Positions 52,726-63,580 of a stretch of 64,000 nucleotides of DNA are shown one piece after another. Location of the stretch: the NCBI GenBank assembly GCA_943788815.1, contig CALSRS010000001.1:1177501-1241500 (forward strand), given 5' to 3'. How positions within the stretch are numbered: the first letter of the stretch is position 1; each line of letters opens with the position of its first letter. Made by a program: the position numbers and the translations under genes. The stretch comes from an uncultured Gammaproteobacteria bacterium. Its GTDB lineage: Bacteria > Pseudomonadota > Gammaproteobacteria > Eutrophobiales > Eutrophobiaceae. A model generated the notes under the pieces. That model saw only the letters and a list, made by a program, of their open reading frames with translations. It was not told the DNA's origin and made no database searches.

Positions 52726-53052
52726 ATGGGTGAAGGAATAATTTACGTCTCCGATGCAGACTTTGAAGAACAGGTACTAAATTCTGGAGGTCCTGTCCTG
52801 GTGGATTATTGGGCAGAATGGTGTGGCCCCTGCAAAATGATTGCCCCAATACTCGATGAAATCGCGGACGAATATGGTGATAAATTGACTGTGGCAAAAA
52901 TAAATATTGATGAAAATCGCGAAACACCGCAGAAATACGCTGTTCGCGGTATACCTACTCTGATGATATTTAAAGATGGTGTAGTAGCAGGTACAAAAGT
53001 AGGTGCATTGTCAAAATCACAGTTATCAGCTTTTATTGACAGCGTCATTTAA
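52726..53052 (+). CDS. trxA: Thioredoxin
   Basis: 108 residues, cytosolic dithiol reductant. Active site WCGPC with cysteines 33 and 36, cis-proline in RGIPTLMIF. Upstream of rho as in most gammaproteobacteria; could supply electrons to the ArsC encoded in this window. Confidence 0.98.
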   Translation: MGEGIIYVSDADFEEQVLNSGGPVLVDYWAEWCGPCKMIAPILDEIADEYGDKLTVAKINIDENRETPQKYAVRGIPTLMIFKDGVVAGTKVGALSKSQLSAFIDSVI

Positions 53053-53225
53053 ACGCTATACATTTGCAAAACGCGGCGGAACGCTCGTGTTAATTTAAAT
53101 ATTAATAAAACCTTCAGTAACCGAAATTCCCTCAATTTAAATTAGCAAGGCCTCATTAATCGGGCTTCTCCACGCTTAAACAAAATAACTTAACCTAATC
53201 CAACTAACTAGCATATCCGTAATCT

Positions 53226-54485
53226 ATGAACCTAACAGAATTGAAGCAACAACCTGCATCAGAACTTATAAAACTCTCAGAAACTCTTGGGCTGGATGGC
53301 CTGGCAAGGTCACGTAAACAAGACGTTATCTTCGAAATTCTCAAGGCGCATGCCAAAAAAGGCGAAGACATTTCCGGTAGCGGTGTACTAGAGATACTGC
53401 AAGATGGTTTTGGTTTTCTGAGATCTGCTGATAGTTCTTATCTTGCTGGACCAGATGATATTTATGTCTCACCAAGCCAGATTCGCCGATTCAATCTAAG
53501 AACCGGCGATAATATTGAAGGCAAGATTCGTCCTCCAAAAGACGGTGAAAGATACTTTGCACTTTTAAAAGTGGCAGAAATTAATTTTGAATCCCCTGAA
53601 AAAGCAAAAAATAAAATACTGTTTGAAAATTTAACACCGCTATTTGCTAATGAGCGCTTAAACCTGGAAATCGGCAACGGCAGTACAGAGGATTTAACCC
53701 CAAGGATTATCGACCTGGCGGCGCCTATAGGCAAAGGACAAAGGGGACTGATAGTTTCGCCTCCTAAGGCAGGTAAGACCATGATCCTGCAGTCTATTGC
53801 CCAATCGATAACCCATAATCATCCTGAATGTCACCTGATCGTATTACTGATTGACGAGCGACCCGAAGAAGTGACTGAAATGTCCCGTTCCGTTAAAGGT
53901 GAAGTCATCTCCAGCACATTTGATGAACCCGCAAGCCGTCACGTCCAGGTGGCTGAAATGGTTATTGCACGGGCAAAACGTCTAACAGAACACAAAAAGG
54001 ACGTGGTGATTTTACTGGACTCAATTACTCGTCTTGCCAGGGCCTATAACACAGTAGTCCCGGCATCAGGAAAAGTGCTAACAGGTGGTGTCGATGCAAA
54101 CGCCCTACAAAAACCAAAACGATTTTTTGGTGCTGCAAGAAATATTGAAGAAGGTGGAAGCCTGACAATAATCGCCACTGCACTGGTAGATACCGGCTCG
54201 AGAATGGACGACGTTATCTACGAAGAGTTCAAAGGTACAGGCAATATGGAATTACATCTGGATCGTGAGATTGCAGAAAAGCGTATTTATCCTGCGATAC
54301 ACATTAATAGATCCGGCACCAGGCGAGAAGAACTGCTGACAGACAAAAATGATTTACAGAAGGTCTGGATCCTCCGCAAACTGCTACACCCAATGGAACC
54401 ACTGGCTGCAATGGAATTTCTTCTTGAGAGGCTTAAGTCTACCAAGAGCAATTTAGAATTCTTTGACGCTATGAAGCGTCAGTAA
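53226..54485 (+). CDS. rho: Transcription termination factor Rho
   Basis: Hexameric RNA helicase. 419 residues: N-terminal helix bundle, cold-shock-like RNA-binding domain with GFGFLRS, P-loop PPKAGKT near residue 180, [13 protein letters not shown] and the R loop [11 protein letters not shown]. The 173-bp leader after trxA has no gene; a Rho leader is often self-controlled, but no specific site is seen. Confidence 0.98.
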   Translation: MNLTELKQQPASELIKLSETLGLDGLARSRKQDVIFEILKAHAKKGEDISGSGVLEILQDGFGFLRSADSSYLAGPDDIYVSPSQIRRFNLRTGDNIEGKIRPPKDGERYFALLKVAEINFESPEKAKNKILFENLTPLFANERLNLEIGNGSTEDLTPRIIDLAAPIGKGQRGLIVSPPKAGKTMILQSIAQSITHNHPECHLIVLLIDERPEEVTEMSRSVKGEVISSTFDEPASRHVQVAEMVIARAKRLTEHKKDVVILLDSITRLARAYNTVVPASGKVLTGGVDANALQKPKRFFGAARNIEEGGSLTIIATALVDTGSRMDDVIYEEFKGTGNMELHLDREIAEKRIYPAIHINRSGTRREELLTDKNDLQKVWILRKLLHPMEPLAAMEFLLERLKSTKSNLEFFDAMKRQ

Positions 54486-55129
54486 TACAGAATTATCCGC
54501 CCCAATCCCGGGTTTCTTAGACGGTAAATTTTCCAAGTCCTAACAATAGGCTCTTTTAATTCACGGGCTCCAAACACTGGCTTACAAGCTGCTTGCAATA
54601 CTGCCCAGCGTATCTAGATGCATGCACATTCCGCTGTAACACCTCACAGCTACGATCCACATGATATCTACTCTTCCCAAACACCTACCGGGTGATCTGA
54701 TTCGCGTTGAATAACAAGACTGACCGTCAGGCGATTCAAATTAAATGATGATATTATCCGCATCCGCCTGCAATTCTATTCTCAAAAGCATCGCTCAATG
54801 AACACCAGTTGCAGTCTATACCAGTTAGAGAAAAAGACTGCCCCCTTAAAGCACCAGACATAGTTCGCGTATGTTTCGAGAGTATCATTAAGCAATTCTT
54901 TTTCCAGATTCAGTGATAAATAAATAGTAAAAGATTCACCAGGCTGACAACCGTCTCCCTGACACCGATATTGCCTTGTTTAGAATGGCTGGTTCCATCG
55001 CAAACTTGACAACAATCATCAACAATTTTTTTTAAGGAGAATAGATATTACAGTCATTTGAATCGGTTCATCGACCTGTTCAGAACTTGCAAGTTAGTGT
55101 GACCAGTTCTGTGATTTACAAATCATAAA
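54486..55129. other. Gene-poor gap between rho and groEL
   Basis: About 640 bases with no convincing gene on either strand. The longest suggestive reading is on the minus strand, 54785-54979, open for 65 codons but with no good start; neighbouring frames hold short pieces that could be the rest of a frame-shifted gene. No tRNA, palindromic RNA or repeat family was recognised. Confidence 0.5.
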
Positions 55130-55132
55130 AAG

Positions 55133-55158
55133 AAAAACCCGCCATAAGGCGGGTTTTT
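55133..55158 (-). terminator. Rho-independent terminator of groESL
   Basis: Perfect 11-bp stem AAAAACCCGCC / GGCGGGTTTTT around ATAA. A and T tracts on both sides make it usable in both directions; it is 27 bp after the groEL stop. Confidence 0.92.
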
Positions 55159-55184
55159 CCAGGTACAAAGGTATACCGGATGAA

Positions 55185-56858
<1,674 letters not shown>

Positions 56859-57146
56859 TTATTCTATAACGCCCATGATGTCGTCTTCACGAAGCACCAG
56901 GAGTTCATCTCCGTCAATCTTTACTTCGGTACCGGAATATTTTCCAAAAAGGATAGTGTCACCCTTCTTGACATCCAGCGCTCGAACTTCACCGTTTTCC
57001 AGGATTTTGCCATTCCCAACCGCGATTATTTCTCCCTGTATGGGCTTTTCTGCGGCACTATCGGGAATAACAATCCCACCAGGAGAGGTTTTCCCCTCCT
57101 CAATTCGCTTGACGATCACACGATCATGTAATGGTCGAATTTTCAT
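56859..57146 (-). CDS. groS: Co-chaperonin GroES (10 kDa)
   Basis: 95 residues, lid of Gro[15 protein letters not shown] start, mobile loop [14 protein letters not shown] and the [11 protein letters not shown] end. Preceded by a GAGG ribosome site and by the CIRCE operator. Confidence 0.99.
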   Translation of the reverse strand: MKIRPLHDRVIVKRIEEGKTSPGGIVIPDSAAEKPIQGEIIAVGNGKILENGEVRALDVKKGDTILFGKYSGTEVKIDGDELLVLREDDIMGVIE

Positions 57147-57201
57147 TATTTGAACCTCCGTATTTATAAACCATTGATTTTTAAGTAACTAATGAGAATT
57201 A

Positions 57202-57228
57202 TTAGCACTCATGTTAAGTGAGTGCTAG
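57202..57228. promoter_or_regulatory. CIRCE operator (HrcA site) of groESL
   Basis: TTAGCACTC, nine bases, GAGTGCTAG; one base differs from the perfect consensus TTAGCACTC-N9-GAGTGCTAA. It sits immediately after the -10 box, covering the transcription start. Confidence 0.92.
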
Positions 57229-57229
57229 T

Positions 57230-57257
57230 AATATAGCGGATTTTCCTGCAGAGTCAA
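57230..57257 (-). promoter_or_regulatory. Sigma70-type promoter of groESL
   Basis: Minus-strand TTGACT (57252-57257), 16 bases, TATATT (57230-57235). Close to consensus, with CIRCE directly downstream. No clear sigma32 promoter was seen. Confidence 0.75.
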
Positions 57258-57274
57258 TATCTAAGGGAAGATTC

Positions 57275-58465
57275 TTATGCTTCGGCTTCGCTCTGGTAGT
57301 ACGCCATGAGAATATGGGCCACTTCCGGTCGAGCAAATTCCTCTGGAAGGTCCTCACCTGCAGCCAACATATCCCTTACTTTAGTACCTGAAAGCAATAC
57401 AAAATCATCCTGGGAATGATCAGGCACATCTCGCATCATGACGACCTTATTAAGTTTTTTGGAATATGCTGTGTGATCGGCATTAAAGATTTTAATTTTT
57501 AAGGCATCTGGGGGCAGAGAATCAAAGATCGTCTGGGCATCAAACGGGCCATAATAACTCCCCACGCCGGCATGATCACGCCCTACAATTAAATGTGTAC
57601 AACCGGCGTTCTGTCTGAATACTGCGTGCAGCAAAGCTTCCCTTGGACCGGCATACAACATATCAAACCCATAGCCGGTTACCATTACCGTATCGGCAGG
57701 GAAATATAATTCAACCATTTTACGAATCGCAGCATCACGCACATCTGCCGGGATATCTCCTTTTTTTAGCTTGCCAAGCAGCATATGAATCAATATTCCA
57801 TCGGCGTTAACTGCTTCACTGGCCATTTTACAGAGTTCTTCATGCGCCCGATGCATGGGGTTACGAGTTTGAAATGCAACAACAGTTTCCCATCCCTTTT
57901 TGGCAATATCATCGCGAATTTGCACTGCTGTCCTGAAAGTATCTGGAAACTCTCCGTCAAAATAACTGTAATTTAATACTTGTATCGGTCCTGCAATTAA
58001 ATATTTTCCCTGAGAAAGAAATGTTCCAACTCCTGGATGGTCCTTGTCTGTAGTACCAAATATTTTTTCTGTGATGGTATGGAGTTGATCGCCTTTGATG
58101 GTTTCAATGGACTCGACGTCCTGTATGGCAATCACTGGATTTCCTTCTACATTTGGATCCAACAATGCAATTCGACCTGCATTTTCGATAGATGAAATGT
58201 CGTTTGTCCTGTTTACAATAGGTACTGGCCAGAAAAGCCCATCCTTCATTTTCATGTCTTCAGCGATACTCATGGTATCTGCAAGGTTCATATACCCTTT
58301 CAAAGGGTTGAAATAACCTGCTCCAAGCATCACTGCATTTGCGGCCACAGCAGAATTCACTAACAAGCTGGGAAGGGATTTTACCTCTTCAAGCAAACGT
58401 TTGGCTTCATTTTGATCAGAAACGTAAAGTGGCATTAAGTCAGCTGATCCATGCGGATTTATCAT
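57275..58465 (-). CDS. sat: ATP sulfurylase (sulfate adenylyltransferase), Sat type
   Basis: Interconverts sulfate plus ATP with APS plus pyrophosphate. 396 residues; nucleotide motif RNPMHRAHEELCK near residue 200, GRDHAGVGSYYGPFDAQ and the C-terminal FVLLSGTKVRDML. This homo-oligomeric form is distinct from the CysD/CysN pair used for assimilation in E. coli, and in Gammaproteobacteria is often found in sulfur oxidisers, where it works in reverse to yield ATP. No aprAB next to it. Confidence 0.95.
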   Translation of the reverse strand: MINPHGSADLMPLYVSDQNEAKRLLEEVKSLPSLLVNSAVAANAVMLGAGYFNPLKGYMNLADTMSIAEDMKMKDGLFWPVPIVNRTNDISSIENAGRIALLDPNVEGNPVIAIQDVESIETIKGDQLHTITEKIFGTTDKDHPGVGTFLSQGKYLIAGPIQVLNYSYFDGEFPDTFRTAVQIRDDIAKKGWETVVAFQTRNPMHRAHEELCKMASEAVNADGILIHMLLGKLKKGDIPADVRDAAIRKMVELYFPADTVMVTGYGFDMLYAGPREALLHAVFRQNAGCTHLIVGRDHAGVGSYYGPFDAQTIFDSLPPDALKIKIFNADHTAYSKKLNKVVMMRDVPDHSQDDFVLLSGTKVRDMLAAGEDLPEEFARPEVAHILMAYYQSEAEA

Positions 58466-58650
58466 AAATATTCTCCGATTTGATTTTCTTATTGATTACC
58501 CAAGTATAAACGAGGCGTTACGATAACCATCCTGGTATGGAATTCAAGTAATAAATTTCTCAATTTTTGAAAAACTCCTGTGCAAAACCCTAGCGGTTTA
58601 TAAATGTTAATATTATGATGACCAGATGAAACCACACAAGGAGGACCAAA

Positions 58651-58860
58651 AAGGCTGATCCAATAGATGTAGACGCGATTGATCCATCAAAAAAGAATTC
58701 CGAAATTCTTGGGCCAACTAGCGATGAGGCAACTGTACAGATGTCAGAGCTGGATCAGAAGTGTTCCTGGAATGATGTTGAATACCCGCAGGGACAAAAA
58801 GTCATTTCGGAAGGAAAAAAATATGAATGCAGTTTTGGGAGATGGATACCTTTAGATTAA
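58651..58860 (+). CDS. Small unknown protein, start codon apparently lost (AAG in place of ATG)
   Basis: An open frame of 69 residues ends at 58860. A perfect AGGAGG at 58639-58644 stands six bases before codon AAG at 58651, where a start codon is expected; no ATG, GTG or TTG occurs until the ATG at 58741, which gives only 39 residues. The C-terminal half, CSWNDVEYPQGQKV then YECSFGRWIPL, resembles small two-cysteine proteins of the DUF1496 kind, but I am not sure. The stop touches the end of the Nudix gene. It may be a young pseudogene, a sequencing error, or translated from 58741. Confidence 0.45.
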   Translation, partial: KADPIDVDAIDPSKKNSEILGPTSDEATVQMSELDQKCSWNDVEYPQGQKVISEGKKYECSFGRWIPLD

Positions 58861-59424
58861 TCAGGTGTGTAGACGCATTTCATAGCCTTCTTCTTTCTTA
58901 AGAATTTCTCCGGTTCGGATCTTAAAATTTCCGGCACGCTTATCTTCAAAATACAAGCTGAGTGTTTCTCTAATCACCGGAAATGCCAGATGTTCCCAGG
59001 GAACATCAGCTTCAGCATATAAATCGACTTCCAGACTCTCAACACCTGAGGAGTACCCTTCATCTGATAATTTGGCACGATAAATCAGATATACCTGATT
59101 GACATGGGGCAAGTTTATAACGGTATATAAATCCTGTATTTCCACCATTGCATTTGCTTCTTCTAAGGTTTCTCGAACAGCAGCCTGGGTAGTAGACTCA
59201 CCATTTTCCATAAATCCCGCCGGTAAGGTCCATTTGCCATATTGTGGCTCTATTGCGCGTTTGCATAACAGAATTTTCCCATCCAAATCGGGAATGCATC
59301 CAGCCACAATCTTTGGATTGTAATAATGGATAGTTTTACAACTCAGACACACATGACGATGACGGTTATCGTCTTTTGGGATGACTAACTCAACTTGTGA
59401 ACCGCATTCCCCACAATATTTCAT
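58861..59424 (-). CDS. Nudix hydrolase with N-terminal zinc ribbon
   Basis: 187 residues. Zinc ribbon with CGECG and CLSCK in the first 30 residues, Nudix box GFMENGESTTQAAVRETLEE near 70-90 (last glycine replaced by asparagine, as in many of this group). Probably cleaves NAD-, FAD- or ADP-ribose-like diphosphates. Divergence to tesA is same strand: it follows tesA by 8 bp. Confidence 0.88.
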   Translation of the reverse strand: MKYCGECGSQVELVIPKDDNRHRHVCLSCKTIHYYNPKIVAGCIPDLDGKILLCKRAIEPQYGKWTLPAGFMENGESTTQAAVRETLEEANAMVEIQDLYTVINLPHVNQVYLIYRAKLSDEGYSSGVESLEVDLYAEADVPWEHLAFPVIRETLSLYFEDKRAGNFKIRTGEILKKEEGYEMRLHT

Positions 59425-59432
59425 TCAAAAAT

Positions 59433-60047
59433 TCACTCTTTAATCAGCATACTTACTAGGTCTGGCCAGATATTATCTAACATCATTATTTGTGCCTCAG
59501 CCTTAGGATGGATGCCATCGTTCTGCATTAACTCGGGTTTATTTGCGATGTCCTCGAGAATAAATTTACTTAATTTAACATCCGTTTCCTCAGCCAGGTC
59601 TGTATATATGGAAGTAAACTGATCGATATAAAATTTCCCATAATTTGGTGGAAGCAACATGGGAACAAGCAATACCTCGCTGTGCTCTGCCTTTAAAAAT
59701 TGAATAATTACTTCCAGGTTGGATTTAATCTCTGATATTGGAAGGCCCCTCAGACCATCGTTTCCACCGAGTTCCAAAATTGTGATATCAGGCTTCATTT
59801 CGTTTAAAATATCATCCAATCTGGATTTTGCACCATGTGTTGTGTCTCCACTTATACTGGCATTAAAAACCTTGTAAGTGTAGCCTTGCTCATTTAAGCG
59901 ATTTTGCAACAATGAGACCCAACCATCTTCAATTGCTATTCCATAACTGGCACTTAAACTATCTGCCAGAACCAATATAGTTTTATCCTGTGTCTGTGCA
60001 TTTAAACTAAACAAAAGTAAGCATGTAAAAAACAGTTTATATATCAT
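59433..60047 (-). CDS. tesA: SGNH arylesterase / thioesterase I
   Basis: 204 residues with a signal peptide (about 1-19), so periplasmic. SGNH blocks: ADSLSASYG (usual GDSL glycine is alanine), GGNDGLRG and NDGIHP. Hydrolyses short esters, acyl-CoA or lysophospholipids in E. coli TesA. The ATG at 60047 is chosen because it starts the signal peptide; an upstream in-frame start at 60197 would run back into ybbA. Confidence 0.9.
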   Translation of the reverse strand: MIYKLFFTCLLLFSLNAQTQDKTILVLADSLSASYGIAIEDGWVSLLQNRLNEQGYTYKVFNASISGDTTHGAKSRLDDILNEMKPDITILELGGNDGLRGLPISEIKSNLEVIIQFLKAEHSEVLLVPMLLPPNYGKFYIDQFTSIYTDLAEETDVKLSKFILEDIANKPELMQNDGIHPKAEAQIMMLDNIWPDLVSMLIKE

Positions 60048-60735
60048 GAATAACACCTCTGACATTATTTTGCAGTCTGAACATCTGGGAAAGCAAGTTA
60101 CAAGCCCAGCTGGCCAACTAACCATCCTGAATGATATCAATATCTCCGTAATTCGTGGAGATAGTCTTGCCATAGTCGGCGTTTCCGGATCGGGCAAGTC
60201 TACACTACTTGGACTATTGGCAGGCCTGGATGTTTCAACTTACGGACGAGTATTATTTAATGGTACAGATCTTAATTCTCTGGATGAAGATGGTAGAGCA
60301 CGTTTAAGAAATAAAAAAGTTGGCTTTGTATTTCAATCATTTCAACTGTTAAAAAGCCTTACAGCACTGGAAAATGTGTTACTACCCCTTGAGTTAGCGG
60401 GTGAACGAAATGGGGCCGATATCGCCTTAAATAGACTTGAAGAAGTTGGACTCAAAGACCGTGTACATCACTATCCAAATCAACTTTCTGGAGGAGAACA
60501 ACAACGAGTTGCTATAGCAAGAGCATTCGTATCCGAACCCGATATATTATTTGCAGATGAACCCACCGGAAATCTGGATCAGAAAACAGCGAAAACGATC
60601 ATTGATCTTATTTTCCATCTTAATTCGCAACATGGAACAACCTTGATCCTGGTTACCCATGACCCAGCCATTGCTACTCACTGTAACCGTACGTTAACAC
60701 TGGAAGGTGGGCAAATCGTAAAAGAGAACACATGA
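60046..60735 (+). CDS. ybbA: ABC transporter ATPase YbbA
   Basis: 229 residues, P-loop GVSGSGKST near residue 46, signature LSGGEQQRVAIARA, Walker B DILFADEPTGNLD. LolD/MacB-like family. Its ATG shares the palindrome CATG with the tesA start on the other strand. Works with the permease encoded next (4-bp overlap). Confidence 0.95.
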   Translation: MNNTSDIILQSEHLGKQVTSPAGQLTILNDINISVIRGDSLAIVGVSGSGKSTLLGLLAGLDVSTYGRVLFNGTDLNSLDEDGRARLRNKKVGFVFQSFQLLKSLTALENVLLPLELAGERNGADIALNRLEEVGLKDRVHHYPNQLSGGEQQRVAIARAFVSEPDILFADEPTGNLDQKTAKTIIDLIFHLNSQHGTTLILVTHDPAIATHCNRTLTLEGGQIVKENT

Positions 60736-63215
60736 ATACGTTTGTCTTTGCGTTATCTGCTTTCAGGCGTGATTGGCGAGCTGGGGAAATGCGATTAATA
60801 GCGATTGCAATAATTGTCGCTGTCGCCAGTGTGACTTCAGTAAGCTTTTTTACAGACCGAGTGAAACAAGCAACCCAGATCCAGGCCACACAATTGCTTG
60901 CAGCGGATCTTGTTCTGGAATCCCGTTTACCTATACCAGAACAAATCGTCACAACAGCAAAAGACCTGGGCCTGGTAACAGGAAATATTATCAGTATGCG
61001 CAGTATGGTCAGAGCAAATGACCAATTACAGATGGCGGAAATCAAGGCGGTGGATGATAGTTATCCAATCCGGGGACAACTGAAGACCTCCAATGGAATA
61101 TTGGATGAGGAAACTGTTTCTACATCGATACCAGACCCGACTAGTGTCTGGGTAGACAGCAGATTATTCCAAACTCTCAACCTTGAAATTGGCTCAAGAA
61201 TTAATGTTGGTGCATCACAATTTACTGTTTCAAAAGTACTGACCTATGAGCCTGACCGTGGTGGTGATATGTTCAACATGGCGCCAAGATTATTGATGAA
61301 CCTTGCAGATATTCATGCAACGAATTTGATACTACCTGCCAGTCGGGTTGAATACCGTTTTTTAGTTGGAGGTGAAAGTTCTCTTATTGAAAAATATCGT
61401 CAAACGATAAACCAGGGTACAGACCTTAGAATTCAGGGCATTCGCGATGCCCGCCCTGAATTGCGATCTGCCCTTGAAAGAGCTGAACAATTTTTAGGTC
61501 TGGCAGTACTGGTGAGTATCGCTTTGGCCGGTCTCGCTGTTGCCCTGTCTGCCCAGCAATTTGTCATCAGGCACTTTGACAATTGCGCCATTATGCGCTG
61601 TCTTGGTGCGGTCCAGGACACTATCAATAAAATATATATAAGCCAACTACTCATACTATCCATTGGTAGTAGCCTGATTGGCTGTGCTGTTGGATTCATT
61701 GCCCAACATGCGCTGGCATATATGCTAACTGGTATGAGTAACACTCAATTACCAGATGCATCATTATTTCCAATAGCATACGGACTTATGGCAGGAGTTA
61801 TTACAGTAATGGGGTTTGCATTGCCACAAGTACTCCGTCTGAAAAACGTCGCACCATTAAGGGTCTTTCGAAGAGATTTAAACCCGCTTCCGCTAAGCAG
61901 TGTGAGTTGTTATAGCGCGGCTATTCTCTGTTTGGCATTACTCACGCCATGGCAGTCGGGAAACATTAAACTCACAGGACTGTCCTTTATTGGCATATTA
62001 CTAACGGCAATAATTCTAACTGTCGGGGCATTTTTATTAATCAGGATATTAAACCACTTTCGAGCGAGGGTCGGTTTTGCATTTCGGTTCGGTCTTGCAA
62101 ATGTAGTGAGAAGGGCAAATTTGAGTATTGCTCAGATTCTGGGGATAGGACTGGGGATTATGGTCATGCTGTTATTAACCCTGGTGAGAACAGACCTTCT
62201 GGACTCCTGGCGAGACCGAATTCCAGATGGCACGCCAAATTATTTTCTGATAAATATTCAAGATACCGATGTTCCACAGGTTCAGGCATTTCTGGGTAAT
62301 GAAAATCAAACAAGCACCGCCCTGTATCCAATGATAAGAGGAAGATTATCTGCTATTAATAATGAGAAAATAGTGGAAGAAAACTTCACTACGGCTGAAG
62401 CCAGGAGGTGGGCCAGACGAGCGTATAATCTTTCTTTTTCACAAGATTTACCAAGCGCCAATACCCTAACAGCAGGGGAATGGTGGGACATCGAAAACAC
62501 AGACACAAATCAGTGGTCCCTGGAAGAAGAATTTGCCAATGAATTAGGTGTAACACTCAATGATACACTTACGTTTATGGTCGCGGGTAAGGAAGTGAGC
62601 GGCAGGATTTCCAGCCTGCGAAAGGTAGACTGGGACTCATTTAACGTAAATTTCTTTGTCCTCGCCAGCCCGAGTTTGTTGGATGCTTATCCAGCCAGTT
62701 ATGTAACCAGTTTTTATCTTCCTGCTGAAAAGAAAAATATTATAATTGATCTGGTTAAACGTTTTCCCAGTGTTACAGTTTTTGATGTAGATGCTCTGAT
62801 TCGCGAAGTTAGAAAAATCATGGACCAGGTGGTATCAACAGTTGAATTTGTGTTTGGGTTTACTATCCTTGCAGGGATAGTTGTCTTAATTTCTGCGCTA
62901 CAGACTACGCACTCAGAGCGTAGTTATGAGTCTGCACTTCTTAGCAGTATAGGTGCATCAAGAAGGCAAATCAGATTGGGTTTAATTATGGAGTTTTTAT
63001 GCATCGGGCTCATCGCAGGATTTCTCGCGGCCTTATCAGCCTCTTTCGTTGAACTACTACTGGCAAAATTTGTGTTTAATCTGGATGTGACTATCGATTA
63101 CCGTTTGTGGATTATCGCGCCTGTCATTTGTACAGCTATCATTATTACTGTAGGTCTGGCGGGTACCCGACGTGTATTATATACGCCACCTATACAGGCT
63201 CTTAAAGAATTCTAA
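60732..63215 (+). CDS. ybbP: ABC transporter permease YbbP (FtsX-like)
   Basis: 827 residues, about ten membrane helices in the double FtsX layout (one near residue 18-38, groups at about 255-385, 395-480 and three at the end), and two large periplasmic parts. Pairs with YbbA; thought to act in lipid or lipoprotein handling or in export together with TesA, though its function is not settled. The final segment LAGTRRVLYTPPIQALKEF is typical. Confidence 0.93.
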   Translation: MNTFVFALSAFRRDWRAGEMRLIAIAIIVAVASVTSVSFFTDRVKQATQIQATQLLAADLVLESRLPIPEQIVTTAKDLGLVTGNIISMRSMVRANDQLQMAEIKAVDDSYPIRGQLKTSNGILDEETVSTSIPDPTSVWVDSRLFQTLNLEIGSRINVGASQFTVSKVLTYEPDRGGDMFNMAPRLLMNLADIHATNLILPASRVEYRFLVGGESSLIEKYRQTINQGTDLRIQGIRDARPELRSALERAEQFLGLAVLVSIALAGLAVALSAQQFVIRHFDNCAIMRCLGAVQDTINKIYISQLLILSIGSSLIGCAVGFIAQHALAYMLTGMSNTQLPDASLFPIAYGLMAGVITVMGFALPQVLRLKNVAPLRVFRRDLNPLPLSSVSCYSAAILCLALLTPWQSGNIKLTGLSFIGILLTAIILTVGAFLLIRILNHFRARVGFAFRFGLANVVRRANLSIAQILGIGLGIMVMLLLTLVRTDLLDSWRDRIPDGTPNYFLINIQDTDVPQVQAFLGNENQTSTALYPMIRGRLSAINNEKIVEENFTTAEARRWARRAYNLSFSQDLPSANTLTAGEWWDIENTDTNQWSLEEEFANELGVTLNDTLTFMVAGKEVSGRISSLRKVDWDSFNVNFFVLASPSLLDAYPASYVTSFYLPAEKKNIIIDLVKRFPSVTVFDVDALIREVRKIMDQVVSTVEFVFGFTILAGIVVLISALQTTHSERSYESALLSSIGASRRQIRLGLIMEFLCIGLIAGFLAALSASFVELLLAKFVFNLDVTIDYRLWIIAPVICTAIIITVGLAGTRRVLYTPPIQALKEF

Positions 63216-63219
63216 TGTA

Positions 63220-63519
63220 ATGCAAAACGTACATTTTGACAGTCTAAGGGTTATGGTGACCGGATATATCAAAACCATCGATAAAAATGATCCAGAATCC
63301 CATTCAACAGCGTGGTTTTTATTAAAGTATTTAAAACGAATTCAAAAAAAAACTGAACCACCGGCCAGCACAGGACAGGTTGAGGGCACTATGCGTTCTA
63401 TGGTCCGGTTTTATGTAGATAATATAGATGAAAAATCAGAATTAGGTGATATCTGTATTAAAATTTACAACGAATACCGTAAGGTACTGAGAGAACATCA
63501 GTCAAAGAATTCAAACTGA
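63220..63519 (+). CDS. Small hypothetical protein
   Basis: 99 residues, predicted all-helical and cytosolic, no known domain. I start it at ATG 63220; an upstream in-frame ATG at 63172 lies within ybbP. Conserved-looking parts: DPESHSTAWFLLKYLKRI and RFYVDNIDEKSELGD. Sits between ybbP and hemH; function unknown. Confidence 0.6.
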   Translation: MQNVHFDSLRVMVTGYIKTIDKNDPESHSTAWFLLKYLKRIQKKTEPPASTGQVEGTMRSMVRFYVDNIDEKSELGDICIKIYNEYRKVLREHQSKNSN

Positions 63520-63580
63520 AATTAAATTCTTCAGGGAAAAATAATTACAAACAGATATTATGTAATAAAAAAGGACAATA

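Noticed and set aside
60048-60197. Longer tesA start at 60197
   Set aside because: Would put 50 residues without export features before a clear signal peptide and overlap ybbA.
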